NCBI GenBank assembly: GCA_950295325.1
Contig: OX485805.1
Location: forward strand, 5,208,501 to 5,272,500
DNA length: 64,000 nt
Source: Polytrichum commune
Taxonomy: Eukaryota > Streptophyta > Polytrichopsida > Polytrichales > Polytrichaceae
Direction of reading: 5' to 3'
Part shown: in pieces, positions 12,383 to 23,911 of the stretch
How positions within the stretch are numbered: the first letter of the stretch is position 1
How the letters are laid out: every line of letters begins with the position of its first letter
Translations under genes and position numbers: made by a program
The notes under the pieces: generated by a model
The model's database searches: none
Told to the model about the DNA's origin: nothing
The model's input: only the letters and a program-made list of their open reading frames with translations

Positions 12383-14866
12383 TACACTAAATATCGTATT
12401 TGATGTCACCAATTCTAATTGTCTTGCTCAATACTAAAAGTGTAACCATGGTATAGTGTCACCAACACTAAATGTTAACCCAACATTATTTGTCATTTCT
12501 TGTAATTTTTTGGGGGATTATAGATTTACAAGTTACAAATATTGTCACTTACCAAGCGATTTTTTCATCCAAATTTCAATCATCCATGACAATATTTCAT
12601 CATAGATTTTTTAGGAAGCAAATTATACCAAACATAAGAAAATCTTACCAACAAAGATCTCAAATCAGACATCTATATCCAAGAATCACTCTTCTCATGT
12701 TTTTGTCATTCAAAGTACTTCAAACATCAAAATCTAATATTGAAGGCAACGAGAGCCTTTTACAAGAATGACGTGAGCATATTATATTGAGGTCCAATAA
12801 TATGAACAAGTATGTAATTATGAACCTCAATTGACCTCAGCAAAACTATAGAATTGTGCCATGAAGATGGGAGGATTACTCATTTCATTCAATGGTCATA
12901 TGAATGAATTCGCAATCCAATTCCAATATCAATCTAGGAGTATCTTTAGAAACATCACTTGTCTACTCTCACATGCCTTCTCCTTTTGTCTTGGGGCACC
13001 ACACCAAATCTACATCTGGAAAACCCTAATTGAGAGGGAGAGGGAGAGGGAGATAGAGAAGAGAATCTAAATCCCCCCCCCCTTAAGATTGCAATATCTA
13101 TACAAAGTGATGACAACACTTACAACTTCCCCACAATGAGCAACATATGTATACAAATATACTTTTGAATAACATATAAACCCCTATCATATGTAAAATG
13201 CAAAACCCTAGAACTCATCATAAAGTCATTGGAGACTTTTTCATCCCCCGAATGTAATTCATAAGCTTCTAAGTTTATAATTTATGTCATAGAAGCTAGT
13301 GCAATTATTGTTTCAAAAGATCGGTAAGATCATATGAAGTTTTTCATCAAATGATTAGTAAGAATGTAAGTCCACTTGTTGTTGGCCTTTTTGATACCAA
13401 CCAAAGCCAATCTCCATATGTGATGGACCGTCCATCAAGTCAATTGGATCCCTATACTCCACCCAACGGTTGTCAAATTTTCTATACATCTTATAAAATC
13501 TCCCAACACACCAAACCTTGATTGGAGCTGTTTTTTGGGTCAACTACCACATTTTGGACAATTCTAGCTTCAACTGTGTTCTTGTCTTCACATTCTTTGA
13601 TTGCATCTTGTAGTTCTGATATCAATCAAAATTCAAAGTGTCTTGAACAAAAAAAAAAGTTACTGAACCCATTTTATTCCATTTGTTAATTAGTCTCTAC
13701 CATGCATGCTTTAATAATAACCACAACTTAATTCGGAGACAAGGCAAGCATTTTCCTCTCTATTTAAAACTAAGAATTCAATTGATGGAAGCTTGTATGT
13801 ATAACACCAATTGTTGCATCCACAATCCAATACATAAAATCACTAATGTGATGAGCACCCAAAAGGAGGTAGGGGCAGTGTGAAACACACAGAATGAATA
13901 AAGAAGGAGGAGTTTTGAGCACCTTCGCAACTTCAACAAACTTTTTGTTGCCCTTTGTGACAAGATCTAGTAACTTCTAAGTTAGCTAATGTCTCCAATC
14001 ACTACATGCATCAACCAAAAGGAGGCATAACACCCTATTCTGCATCACGGGACCCCCGTGATCAGCACAGGGTTAACGGGCTCATATTCACGCCAGTATA
14101 AATTACACGGGCGTTTTCTTATCTTTTATTTTCTTTTGCATCAACCATCCGCATCTCCTTTGATCAACCTCTAGAAAGAAGCGTGGCATGTTCCTCTTGC
14201 AACCCTAAGCAAGAAGCGGCCTCGTCCTCAACGCAAAGGCCCCTTCCAAAACCCTGATATTGCCTCTTCTATACATGCATGGATGAGATAAAGAAATGAA
14301 ATTTATTCATCCGAGTTTCATCCAATAATAAGTACTTATCCCATAAAGTCCAGTGACACTACCATACAAGTACAAATGTTGTATATTTTCTAGGGATCCT
14401 TCATACATGTACATAACTACGAGCTACAATTTGTGTAACATACACATATGTAGTACGACAAAGTTCAAATTAACATGATCCCTTTTGTGCACTCACGTAT
14501 ATTCTTAGAATGTCATGAAACGTGCGCCCTTGGGGTTTTGAACATATGGTAGTGTAGGCTAGAAATTATTGTGGTATGTCAAAATGATAGCAAGTTGCAA
14601 TATCAAGTTTTAAAGGTGTAGAGATTCATAAAAATTGGACCCCCTACAGATAGATAGATAGATAGAAACTCCGGTCCCTTTTTTACCCCCTACACATGGA
14701 AATGCGAGCTAGTTTTTGTTGAATAACAAAAGCCAACGGTTGCCATAATAGCAGAGGGAAGTTGGAGTTTGAGGAGGTAAGTTCTCTGCCCTACTGTGGG
14801 GTTACATGCAGCAATGTTTGTCTCTAAGTAAAATATCGGATGCGGCAAACATAATCCCAGGTTGTA

Positions 14867-15246
14867 TTTACGAACGAACGTTCGGAAATTTGATGAATCT
14901 ACGAGTATACGTTTGAAATGGCCGTGAGGAAAAACGAACGTTCGTTCGCATATAACTGTCATATTGAAAGTCCAAAAACAATCAGTGATGGTGATGCATG
15001 CGTGCACAATAATCCCATGTGGCTTTTACGAACGCGCGTTCGTATATCAATGACATCTACAATATGAATATGCCTATCCATATGCACTGCCTGTGACTAC
15101 CCATGTGCACGTGTATCTATAGGTCTCTGAACTCGCACTGCTTATACGGTACTTACGAACGTGCGTTCGTAAACTACCCACCATCATTTATCTGACCCAT
15201 TTATGTATGTGCCAGATTGTGTGCTTTACGAACGCGCGTTCGTAAA
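14867..15246. repeat. Cluster of five A-type palindromes
   Basis: Five copies of the A-type palindrome lie at 14867-14888, 14931-14952, 15025-15046, 15152-15173 and 15225-15246. Spacing is irregular (about 64, 94, 127 and 73 bp) and the intervening DNA is not repeated. Centres vary (AA, TT, CG, TG, CG) while the ACGAACG and CGTTCGT arms are kept. The cluster is about 2.9 kb from the next copy and is followed by a GC-rich stretch (15,247-15,420). Confidence 0.85.
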
Positions 15247-17190
15247 ATCCCGGTATTTACGGCGGTATATGCGGGTGTGAAGGTTGTCGTGTACCTGGGA
15301 GGTGGGGGTTGGCGCACACGAAAATGCCTTCCCGCGAGCTCCGTCGGGTCTCTGGAGCGCACCCGGCGTGTGCCGCAGAAAAGAGCTTTGCAGTGGGGGG
15401 AAGAGCTTTAAGTACTTGTCTACGATGGTTCAAAATTCCTTGGATGCTCTTAAAAAAGCCGATTCCCGCCGCCTACTTTGACCTACCACTATGTCATTCC
15501 ATCCATGCGCAATTATATATTAAATAGCATTATGTAAGGAACATGTATTGCATACACGCAACTTGATATTGAAAATATGTAAATTGGTCGCAAACCTTAG
15601 GTGTTACCAAGGTCTCATGAATATAAATATGTATATAATAGATACATAATATCAGAATATGATGCTGGTCAATATAGAATATTAAATGATTTGCGACCAA
15701 GTTGTGAAGTCCAAGTTAATTGACAATGGAAACCTAATATATGTTATGAATGAATGTGATTGTGTGTATATATATATATAACTAAGGTAAACTCAATTAA
15801 AAACAAGTTGTGGAGGCCCCTAAAATTATAGGAATGCCCATATGATTCACATCGAATCACGCCCGTAATATGCTCACAAGTGTGTGAAAACCATTAAAAA
15901 GATGGGTTAATCCATAATGGCTTGTACTAGGGTAGATTGAGGATAATATGAATCTAATCATAACTAGATGTAAGTTAGGACTAAATTCAAATGTAACCAT
16001 AGGTATAGGAATAATGAATTAAAATGGCATGTATGGAAATGTTTAATTAAGTTGGAATGATCAATATGATAGAGTAATCATAAGAAATGAAACCATACTT
16101 ATGACAAGTCACACTTAAAATTATGTGTTTTACATCCTGTCAGAAGTATGTGGATGCTTGTATTAGATAAAAGTGTTGAGTTACAGTAAAGTCTTAAGAC
16201 ATGCATGTTATAATGATCCCATGTTTGGATTATGTGATCAAATAGCACTGAAGAATATTAAGGGGGAAGATGGAGCATTTCAACACTCACTTTTCGCCCA
16301 AACCAAAGCTTTCCCCGAAATCTATTAATGTTGAATCTCAAAATAACAATTGGCATGGTATAAAAAAAAATGTAGGGATGCAAGGTTTAGGGTTAGGGTT
16401 TAGGGTTTGTGATAGTTGTGTATTAGGGTTTAGGGTTTTGTCATTAGTACGATACATTACACACACACACAAACAATATTGACTCCTAAAAACCCGTACT
16501 GCACTAACTTAATTTATGCAAGCTCAAAGTTGATGATACCCTCTCTACACAATCTCAAATTGGTCCTTTATGAATGTAATAGTGATTTGAAAAACCATGG
16601 TTCGAATTGAAAGATATTATATTGTTTACGAAAACTGTATATTATTTGAAAACATCATATACACAACCTTAGGGGTGTGTTCTTCGTTGGAAACCTATTC
16701 CATACATTTGATGCTAGCGAGATATCTGACCATATGGCTCATTGGTTAAATGCAATCCCATCATTGTTGAAAATTAAAGTTCAATGCACTGTACAATTTT
16801 TAGTTCAAGTTGACGCCCAATTAAATGATTCAATTGACGTCCTATTGGAGATTGAGTTTTCCTCCACCTCTTGTAAATAAGCGAATAGGGCCTCTAAACA
16901 ATCTCAAATTGGGTCCTTTAAGTACTATGTCATATATACCTGAAGAACGACGGTTCAATCTTAAAGTTATCTCGTTCATGAAAACTCTATACTGTACAAC
17001 ACCATATACACATCCTTGGGGGTGGATTCTTCATCGCAATCGCACAAAATGCATATATTATTGTGCAATACGAATTAACTTAAGGTTGTTTTGAAAATAT
17101 GTTTACAAGGAATCTAATAGTAAATGTACTAAGGGCATACGGTAATCAAAATTCATGTCTTCATACTAAGTTCTTTAAGTTAATGTGATT
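15247..17190. other. Noncoding stretch with interstitial telomere-like repeats
   Basis: After a short GC-rich block (15,247-15,420) the sequence is AT-rich, with a TA microsatellite near 15,768 and an AC run near 16,459. Between 16,386 and 16,437 there are several direct TTTAGGG/TTAGGG units, a short interstitial plant telomere tract. No supported gene. Confidence 0.6.
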
Positions 17191-18599
17191 AATGCTTCCA
17201 TTACATATAATACATATACACATGTTTTACGCCCCCCCCCTTCATTACATCTACATCCATCTCCAATTGCATTTCCCCCCATCCCCCCATCCCCCCACGT
17301 GGAGCGTCGCCAATGAAAGGACGGCATTGGGCCGTCGCCATTGGCAGAACGCCACGTGGCAGCCAAGGGTAAACCCTAACAACGCCGGTCACCACCCCGC
17401 GGCCCTTCCCACTTCTCCTCATTCTCATTTGGAACAGAGAGGAGGAGGAGAGGAGAGCTTAGAATATTCGAAGCAAAGCTCTGCCGGATTGTAGTCTGCC
17501 TTGTTTTACTTTGCTTGAAGTTGTGTTTGAGTTGCATATTTCGCTTGAGAGGTGACTTATTGTGAGTAGGGAGCTTGAGGGTTGCAAGAGCGCTAGTAGA
17601 CTCACCTGCAGTTTGAATATTGGGATTTGAAAGCTTGAAGCTTGAAGCTTGTAGCTGCACCAAATTAGGCGCTAGGGTTTGTACATAAAGAGTGAGGCCT
17701 TGAAAGTGTGGTGAAGGAGTGAGTGGTGCAAGAGTGCATTTCAACAACAGGCATTGTAGATTTGTGTGTTGTTGTGTGGTTTTTCGGGCAAGGGAGAACC
17801 AATTTCTGTCAAGGAACACTTCAATGTGAGTACATTCCATCCAACTTGCCTCACAACCCACATCCTGAATTGGTTCATTGTAGATTTCCTTTTGCATTGT
17901 TTGAAGGGTGAGCCTTGGCAGGTTTTGCATGCAATCTGAGCTTTGCTAAACATTCTGAAGCTCAGATATGTTGTGTTTTTCATTTTTTGTTCAATTCAAT
18001 CGTTCTGACCACGTACTTGCAAGCATTCTACACATGAATAAGCACATTCTACCCTATATGTATTCATATATATATGAAACCGTATATGTACGGACAAGAT
18101 GTGAACAGCCAAACCAACCACATTTATGAACATGCGTTCGTAAATGCGAATGCATTGCCTAACCCAACCCTTTTTTACGAACGCTCGTTCGTAAATACCC
18201 GTACCCAAAGCCCATGCGAAGGAGTTTTACGAACGCACGTTCGTAAATACCCTTCACCCACAACACAAATTCAAAACTTTACGAACGCTCGTTCGTAATA
18301 TACGATACAAAACAACATACACCAACATATTGTCAGTGATAAACACACTAAGTGAAATCATTCAAACCAAATACCAATCTTACGAACGCACGTTCGTAAA
18401 AACGTGAAATGTAAATTAAACCGACCAAAAACTATTTACGAACGATCGTTCGTAAATATGAACAAAGGCCTCTAGATCAAATATATGAAATGTTATACAA
18501 CCAAACCAACAATGCAAACAACATTGTCTGCGGCCTAGTGGTACCACTCACGAACGAACGTTCGTAAATACTTCACTAAAAGTGTACATCATTGTGCAG
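17191..18599 (+). promoter_or_regulatory. Probable promoter and leader of the element A gene
   Basis: A GC-rich island in AT-rich surroundings. It has two G-box cores CACGTG at 17296-17301 and 17353-17358, the second inside the palindrome GCCACGTGGC, and AAACCCTA at 17371. A GAGGAGGAGAGGAGAG leader-like stretch follows near 17,438. A good donor GTGAGT at 17826 and an acceptor TTGTGCAG ending at 18599, directly before the ATG, suggest a leader intron holding seven A-type palindromes. Promoter use is inferred. Confidence 0.45.
18123..18568. repeat. Cluster of seven A-type palindromes in the leader intron
   Basis: Copies at 18123-18144, 18174-18195, 18226-18247, 18278-18299, 18379-18400, 18435-18456 and 18547-18568. 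The first four are spaced 51-52 bp apart, close to five helical turns. Central dinucleotides are AT, CT, CA, CT, CA, AT and AA. Flanks are unrelated. The cluster ends 31 bp before the ATG of the ParB/methyltransferase-like gene. Confidence 0.88.
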
Positions 18600-19900
18600 A
18601 TGGCTAGATCAACCAGGAGTGCCATCGAGATGTTCGCAGTGAAGGTGGACAACCTGCCACAATCAGTGTTGGATACAAACGACAATGACAATTACGTCCC
18701 AAAGATCGACTTCATGGGGGAGTGGACAGCGCTGCCGGAGAAAACCGAAGACGGTTTTTTTGTCCTGCGCTTCACCTACGAGCTGGAGACGAGACCGGAC
18801 CAACCAGGACAATGGGTGCAGATGAAGACATGGGAAATAGAGTCAATAGAGGCCCAGGGGGATTACGTCATTTTGGATATGAAAAACAAGAAGGACCACA
18901 TCAACCTCCTCTTGCACTACATGGAGCACTCCTTCTCCCACAATTACGCCATTCTGACCGTGGGAGAAGAGGCCAAGCATTTCAACCTACAGAATCACTT
19001 CACAAAGTACGCTTTGAGCCAGTACTGGACAACCAGAAAGTTAACTGCCTTGGCTTTAAACATCTCCAAGTATAACAGTGTGGTCGCCGAGGCGAACAAG
19101 AAGAAGAAGAGTCCTAGAAAACCTTCTGTGTCCGGGGCAGGAGGTTCGAGAAGTGCACCCCGGCCTGTGCCATCCGCGAGCCGGGGGACGGACGGGCCCA
19201 ACAGACAATCCACGCCATCCAAAAGGACAAGGGATGACTTGGAAAAATCGGGTGTAACAAAGACGGCGGAGGTGAGCTCGCCTCCCGTTATGCCAATTCC
19301 TTTGAAGAAGGGAGAAAACCCGGACGCCGTGAAGGCTACCAGAATCCTGAGAGACTTCAACACTTATTCAAAGGATTGCTGGCCCATGGGGAGGCATTTT
19401 ACATTCAACGTTGATTGCTTCAAGTGCGAGAAATCGCCAAACAAGTGGGTGGTGAGGTCTCGTGAGAGCGGGGGTGTCAAGTGGCAAATTAACAATTTGA
19501 TGAACAACGTCAAATGGGACAGGCAGACCGTTTGCGTGATGCCAAAGGGCTTCACGTCCCGTCCGACTGAGAAAGATTGACCCCGGATCCATAATGGTGA
19601 GTTCTGGATCATAGATGGACAGCACAGCCTAGAGGCGTCGCAGCTCATCCTGAACGACGATAACTTCCAGTATGAGCTGAAGGCGGACCTGCGCTACTGG
19701 AAGGCCTTCTTGGTGTGGTCTGACGACTGGGACAAGCTCCGAAAGATTTCAAATTTCTTGAACTCCGGCAATAAGATAAAGGCGTTTGAGGCGTCCTGGG
19801 CAGCAAACATAGTGGCTGCACGAGATGTCTGGGTGGCACATGGTTGCCCACCAAAAGAGAGAGAGAACGCGAAGACCCAGTCTTCTCAGTGGAAGGTATG

Positions 19901-19986
19901 TTTACGAACGAACGTTCGTAAAAGTCATTGCATTTCAATTTTCTATTTTTCATGAAGTTTCCATTTCACGAACGTGCGTTCGTATT
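19901..19986. repeat. Two A-type palindromes in intron 1
   Basis: Copies at 19901-19922 and 19965-19986 lie in the 124-bp intron 19896-20019. The first starts five bases after the GTATG donor and the second ends 33 bases before the acceptor, so the two sites occupy about a third of the intron. Confidence 0.88.
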
Positions 19987-21366
19987 TAGAGCAACACTGA
20001 CATTTGTTTCGCATTGTAGGCATTTTGCGATGCAATGGTGGACAAATTTTCTTCTATCGATATGAAGTCCACCACCACAAAGTCAGTACTTGAGCTGAAG
20101 GGTGAGCTCCGTCTCATCTGCTGCAACAGGGACACTTGGGAGTTGTGGACCCAATTTTTTGACGCGCACAGCTCGGGCGATCTCGTGAACCCCGACACCG
20201 AGGAGAAATACAGCTCGGACAAGACCGGAGAGGCCCCTTCACTCCTAAGGGAGTTTTTCAGGTCCCTGCAAGGACTCACGGAGTCCGAACTTCAGCGCTG
20301 CGCGGTTCATGTACTTGGGAACACAGTTGGGAGAACAATCCCATATCCCAAGATTTTTTTGAAGAGGCCCAAGCATAAGCCCGGAACATACTCCATCAAG
20401 GAGTGGTGTGAGCATAGGAAAATGAAGACATCTGCGATGCGAGAGCTTAGCGCTCTCGTGCCAGAGATGCACCTCTTCCTTGCCGACGGCGACATCAACT
20501 GGGCCAATTGGAAGGTGTTCAAGTCGCGTTACAACATCAACGGGGCCTCAATGCGAAGCCTAGTGAAAGAGCACATCGCCGTTCTGAAACTCAAGGGCAA
20601 TAAGAGGGCCAAGAAGACTGAGACAGAACCCAAGGAGCTGCAGCGGTACATCTCCTTCTTGGAGAGGAAGCGTAACGCCACATTCGAGGGCGTTGCGAGA
20701 TTTTGTGTGGTGACCACGGGGCTGGAGAGGACCACGTTTTCCAAGTGGGATGGCACCTTCAGCAGGTCCGAGGTCAGGGAGGATCGAAGGGGTTGTCCCT
20801 TCGCGGTCATCGACTTCAGAGGGATCCCCGGTGCCTCGCGACAGGGCGCGAAGGGGGAGCCTTTCTACAACCCTTTCATGGCGAAATTCATGGAGCACAA
20901 ATCTCCGACCATGAGGGAGCCGCATGTATGGCTGTGGATTGTGGAGCAAGAGAAGCAATCCGACGTCATCGATTTGTATGAGAACAAGATCAAGTTCGAG
21001 TACAACATCTTCCACAGCACATACGTGCCAGCGAAGACGGAGGGGATTGTTGCCGTAAACGAGGCCAGAGGCAACAAGCAGGTGGGAGCGGTGAGCCTCA
21101 TCTTCTTGACGTACAATGCGCTTAGGAATGGGCGAGCACCCATAAAGGCGAACAACACATTCAAGAAGATATACAACATCCCTCACCCACCTCCAAAGGA
21201 TCTCTTCCAGGAGACTTTGTACACTGTCTTCCCAGCGCTGGAGCTGAGGATGGAGTTCTACATCTCCATATTGCAGGGTTTGGCGATGACTGGCGAGACT
21301 GTCTACAACGTATTTGGGGGCAGCAAATTTATGTACGCGGCCATGGTAAGCCATCTCACACCACTT

Positions 21367-21505
21367 TTTACGAACGCTCGTTCGTAAACACTGCATGCTC
21401 CAAACAATTTATCATGGGCAACCGATACTTATGATTGTTTTGTGAATTGTTTTGTTAATATTTCCTCGCTCGAAGCCTTTATGTTTACGAACGCGCGTTC
21501 GTATA
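21367..21505. repeat. Two A-type palindromes in intron 2
   Basis: Copies at 21367-21388 (centre CT) and 21484-21505 (centre CG) lie in intron 21346-21533. The copies lie 21 bases inside the donor and 28 bases inside the acceptor. Confidence 0.88.
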
Positions 21506-22516
21506 TGACTGAATCTTTGCCTTTGTATCTCAGATGCTGGGGCTGTGCGTGAACACATACATTGACGCCGTCGACGAGGAGGATTACAAGTTCCACAGGA
21601 CAAAAACGTCGATGATGGACCTAGCTGATATGTCCGTGCCCAGAACGGACTTTAACATGCAGGCCGACGAAGGCATGCCTCCCATGGAAACAGACGACGA
21701 CGAGCCTGGCCCCTCCGTCAACGTCGATGCCATCCTCCAGGCTTTGGATGTCACCCCTCTCCGGTTGTTGGCCCCATCGGGGGAGCCTTCGGAATACCAA
21801 GGGACCCCGGCTGGATGTACTGGATCCTCGGCAGGTGCCACCCAGGGTGTCCTCCCCGCAAGAGTGTCTGGTGCGGAACCCTTCGGCACGCTTGGAGGCT
21901 GCTCGACTTCAGTGTCTCCAAGGCCCGTCGTTGTTCCGAGGATGGAGACCCTCGACCTCCTCGACCAACGCTCGCGTCCATCCTTGGACCTCTTCCGAAA
22001 CACGAGGAGGAGGATGAAGAAGATGCCGTACGTGGAGTTGCCTGAGGGAACAATCATCGAGGTGTCCGACGAGGACGAGGGGGACATGGACATCATGGTG
22101 GAGCTGGGGGTCGATTACGACAAGAACAAGCGGGTGAAGGAGGAGGCGCTGACAGTTGCCGAGCTGAATGCTAAGCTAGAGCAAAAAATGAAGGAGGAAA
22201 TGGCGGCTGCGGCAGAGGAGAGTGCAAGAAATATGGCCCGCATGCAGGAGGCGATGCGGGAGTCCGCAGCAAAGACGGACGCCATATTTGAGATGCTCAG
22301 AAATATGCAGAGCTTCTCGGCGCCAGCACAACAGCCTTACCCCTTCCCCGGAGGATATCCCTCCCATACCCCCCCTCCAGGCCTGTTCCCCGGAGGACCT
22401 TCGCACCCACCGGCACCACACCCAACGCCAGCTGGGAGTCCTCCGCCCCCTCAATTGACTGCCACCCCCGTCAACTCGCACGATGCGATAAGGGTTGCCA
22501 TACGCGAGGACGAAGA

Positions 22517-22538
22517 TTTACGAACGCGCGTTCGTGAA
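22517..22538. repeat. A-type palindrome inside a coding exon
   Basis: A near-perfect copy (centre CG) lies in exon 3 of the element A gene and is translated in frame as LRTRVR. It sits in a low-complexity, probably disordered region where insertion would be tolerated. Confidence 0.85.
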
Positions 22539-22775
22539 TCTTCAGGTCCGGCAGTCCTAACCCCTCCCCCTCCAAGGGTAGGATTGGCCTCAGTCACTGA
22601 CACCGCCTCTTTGACAGTCGTCCCGAGGGTAGTGGATAGGCAGGGCGATGAATCTGCGCAATACACTGACATGGTCATTGTGGAGGAAACGCAGGGGAGC
22701 CCCAATGACGCGGCAACTGTCCAAGGAATGGACGTTGAGAGCCCTGACCTGGGACGACATCCATCCGGGACGACA

Positions 22776-22779
22776 CTTG
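22776..22779. other. Left target-site duplication of element B (CTTG)
   Basis: CTTG directly precedes the left terminal repeat and recurs at 43,697-43,700 directly after the right one. Taking one copy out rejoins the element A reading frame. Four bases alone could match by chance; the frame restoration is the stronger support. Confidence 0.65.
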
Positions 22780-22820
22780 TATGTGAGCGTAGAGCGGAGA
22801 GCGGAGATTTGGAGAGCGGA
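22780..22820 (+). repeat. Element B left terminal inverted repeat
   Basis: Starts TATGTGAGCG and continues through AGAGCGG repeats to GGAGAGCGGA. It matches the reverse complement of 43657-43696 with one substitution and one single-base indel. A short second match (CCTATTTCCGTGG) follows further inside both ends, near 22,936 and 43,605. Confidence 0.85.
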
Positions 22821-23282
22821 GAGCGTAGAGGAAATAAAAATAGTAAACTTGTCAGACTAAAATTAGGATATTCCAAAATAGCCAAGAATATTCCATAATA
22901 TTCCAGAATTTGACAATAATAGTAAAAAAATTGGACCTATTTCCGTGGGATGTATAGGTCATAAAATAAAATAAAAATCCTGAATTTGAAATGGTCTCAT
23001 TAAGTTTGGAAACCGTGAGGTGGTTGAATTATTAAAACCAATGATGACTACAAGAAAAATCAATGAAAATGGATTTTTTGAGATTGGTATAATTGAAGAA
23101 TGAGTCAATCAATATACAAAGGAATCAAAATAATAAACTTGCTTGGTTTTTATTCATCACTTTTCTCTTTGTCTTATATGTGAGTCTATTCTATAGCTTG
23201 GACTTTAGCAATTATCGTTTGTGGCCGAATAGATTATAAATTGGACTCATACCCAACATAATTGTATATACAGTTGCACACA

Positions 23283-23750
23283 ATGGGAGATGAGAGAGAC
23301 ATGTTTGCTGGATTAGGATGGGAGAAGGAAATTAGAAGTCTAGGAGATCCTCATATTCCATTTAATCCATCGCCGGAATTTGAGTTTGCTGCTGGAAATC
23401 AAAGTAGTGATGACTACGAGCTGACTCCATTTTCGCAGTCTACACAAGCATGGAGGTGGAGGGTGCAGGAGGAGCAAAAACAATATGAGAAAAAGGAAAA
23501 AAGGCAGGAAGATGTGCCGGAGAAGGATGTTGATTTAGATGAAGACAAATCGAACGAAACGGAGGAGGAGGTGAAGGTGGAAGAGGAATCTTCGAAGTCT
23601 CTTTCATTTCGCGAACGGATGAGAGGAATGACGCCGCATCATCTTCCGCTGAAGGATCGAAAGAGAGATAAGACAATTTCTTATATGGATTTGCTTCGAC
23701 CGGGTCCACCTCCCTCGCAATCATCTAAGAAGTATGCAAAACGGAAATAG
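23283..23750 (+). CDS. Small acidic charged protein of element B, unknown
   Basis: A 155-residue frame starting at the ATG at 23283, about 500 bp inside the left end of element B. It begins MGDERDMFAGLGWEKEIRS, has a hydrophobic/proline patch (PHIPFNPSPEFEF), a long Glu/Lys-rich charged middle (roughly residues 60-115) that may be helical, and a basic C-terminus (KKYAKRK) that could act as a nuclear signal. A splice acceptor-like ACAG lies just before the ATG. Its end faces the transposase gene, which ends at 23,912 on the other strand. I do not recognise the family. Its position suggests an accessory protein of the transposon. Confidence 0.5.
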   Translation: MGDERDMFAGLGWEKEIRSLGDPHIPFNPSPEFEFAAGNQSSDDYELTPFSQSTQAWRWRVQEEQKQYEKKEKRQEDVPEKDVDLDEDKSNETEEEVKVEEESSKSLSFRERMRGMTPHHLPLKDRKRDKTISYMDLLRPGPPPSQSSKKYAKRK

Positions 23751-23911
23751 AGTTGATAGACATAGGAAGCATTGTAATACAAAATTTTGAAGCAAATAAA
23801 AATAATCATTGAGATTATACCTTTATTATATCAATCAATTATTGCTTCACAAGAGGTCCAAAAATGGACACATATATCATAGCCCAAAGTACTGCTAGGC
23901 TGAGATAAATC

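Larger units (their letters stand above)
11368..14866. other. Gene-poor region upstream of RFC4
   Basis: RFC4 promoter followed by AT-rich DNA. It contains a GA dinucleotide run near 11,636-11,662, the MITE at 12,160-12,382, a GAGAGG tract near 13,035-13,060 followed by a C run, and a GATA microsatellite near 14,649-14,667. A hairpin-like CACGGG...CCCGTG lies near 14,047. Frames of 60-100 residues here are unrecognised and carry no conserved motifs; I support no gene. Confidence 0.6.
18600..22779 (+). pseudogene. Element A ParB/DGQHR-like plus DNA-methyltransferase-like protein, 5' part, broken
   Basis: Exons 18600-19895, 20020-21345 and 21534-22779, all phase 0, are cut by element B. The frame resumes at 43,701. 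The N-terminal ~150 residues are unrecognised, followed by a basic Ser/Pro linker. Residues ~250-432 resemble the ParB/DGQHR superfamily: RPTEKD, then FWIIDGQHSLEAS (DGQH at residues ~339-342), then KAFLVW and NFLNSGNK. Exon 2 ends in a beta-class N4/N6 DNA-methyltransferase-like region: a motif IV position reading VIDFRG instead of DPPY, then PHVWLWIVEQ, then a motif I-like VYNVFGGSKFMYAAM where active enzymes have DPFxGSGTT. Exon 3 is acidic, proline-rich and partly coiled coil. Codon 327 (19578-19580) is TGA, 12 codons before DGQH, yet the same frame stays open afterwards. A CpG C-to-T change of an Arg CGA codon would explain it. ParB-methyltransferase fusions are known in phages and bacteria; homology here is by motif only. 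Confidence 0.7.

Noticed and set aside
13355-13543. Retrotransposon coding remnant
   Set aside because: The 62-residue minus-strand frame has no gag, protease, reverse transcriptase or integrase motif that I can name.
16386-16437. Chromosome end
   Set aside because: The TTTAGGG tract is only ~50 bp and is flanked by ordinary sequence on both sides. It is an interstitial tract.
17376-17930. 184-residue minus-strand frame upstream of the element A gene
   Set aside because: It has no recognisable content and overlaps the GC-rich promoter/leader region. It has no splice or start support.
19578-19580. Stop-codon recoding (selenocysteine or readthrough) at the TGA
   Set aside because: Land plants lack selenocysteine decoding, the element has other lesions, and a CpG decay explains the codon.
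20560-21396. 278-residue minus-strand frame
   Set aside because: It is antisense to exon 2 of the element A gene, whose plus-strand frame has splice sites and recognisable motifs.
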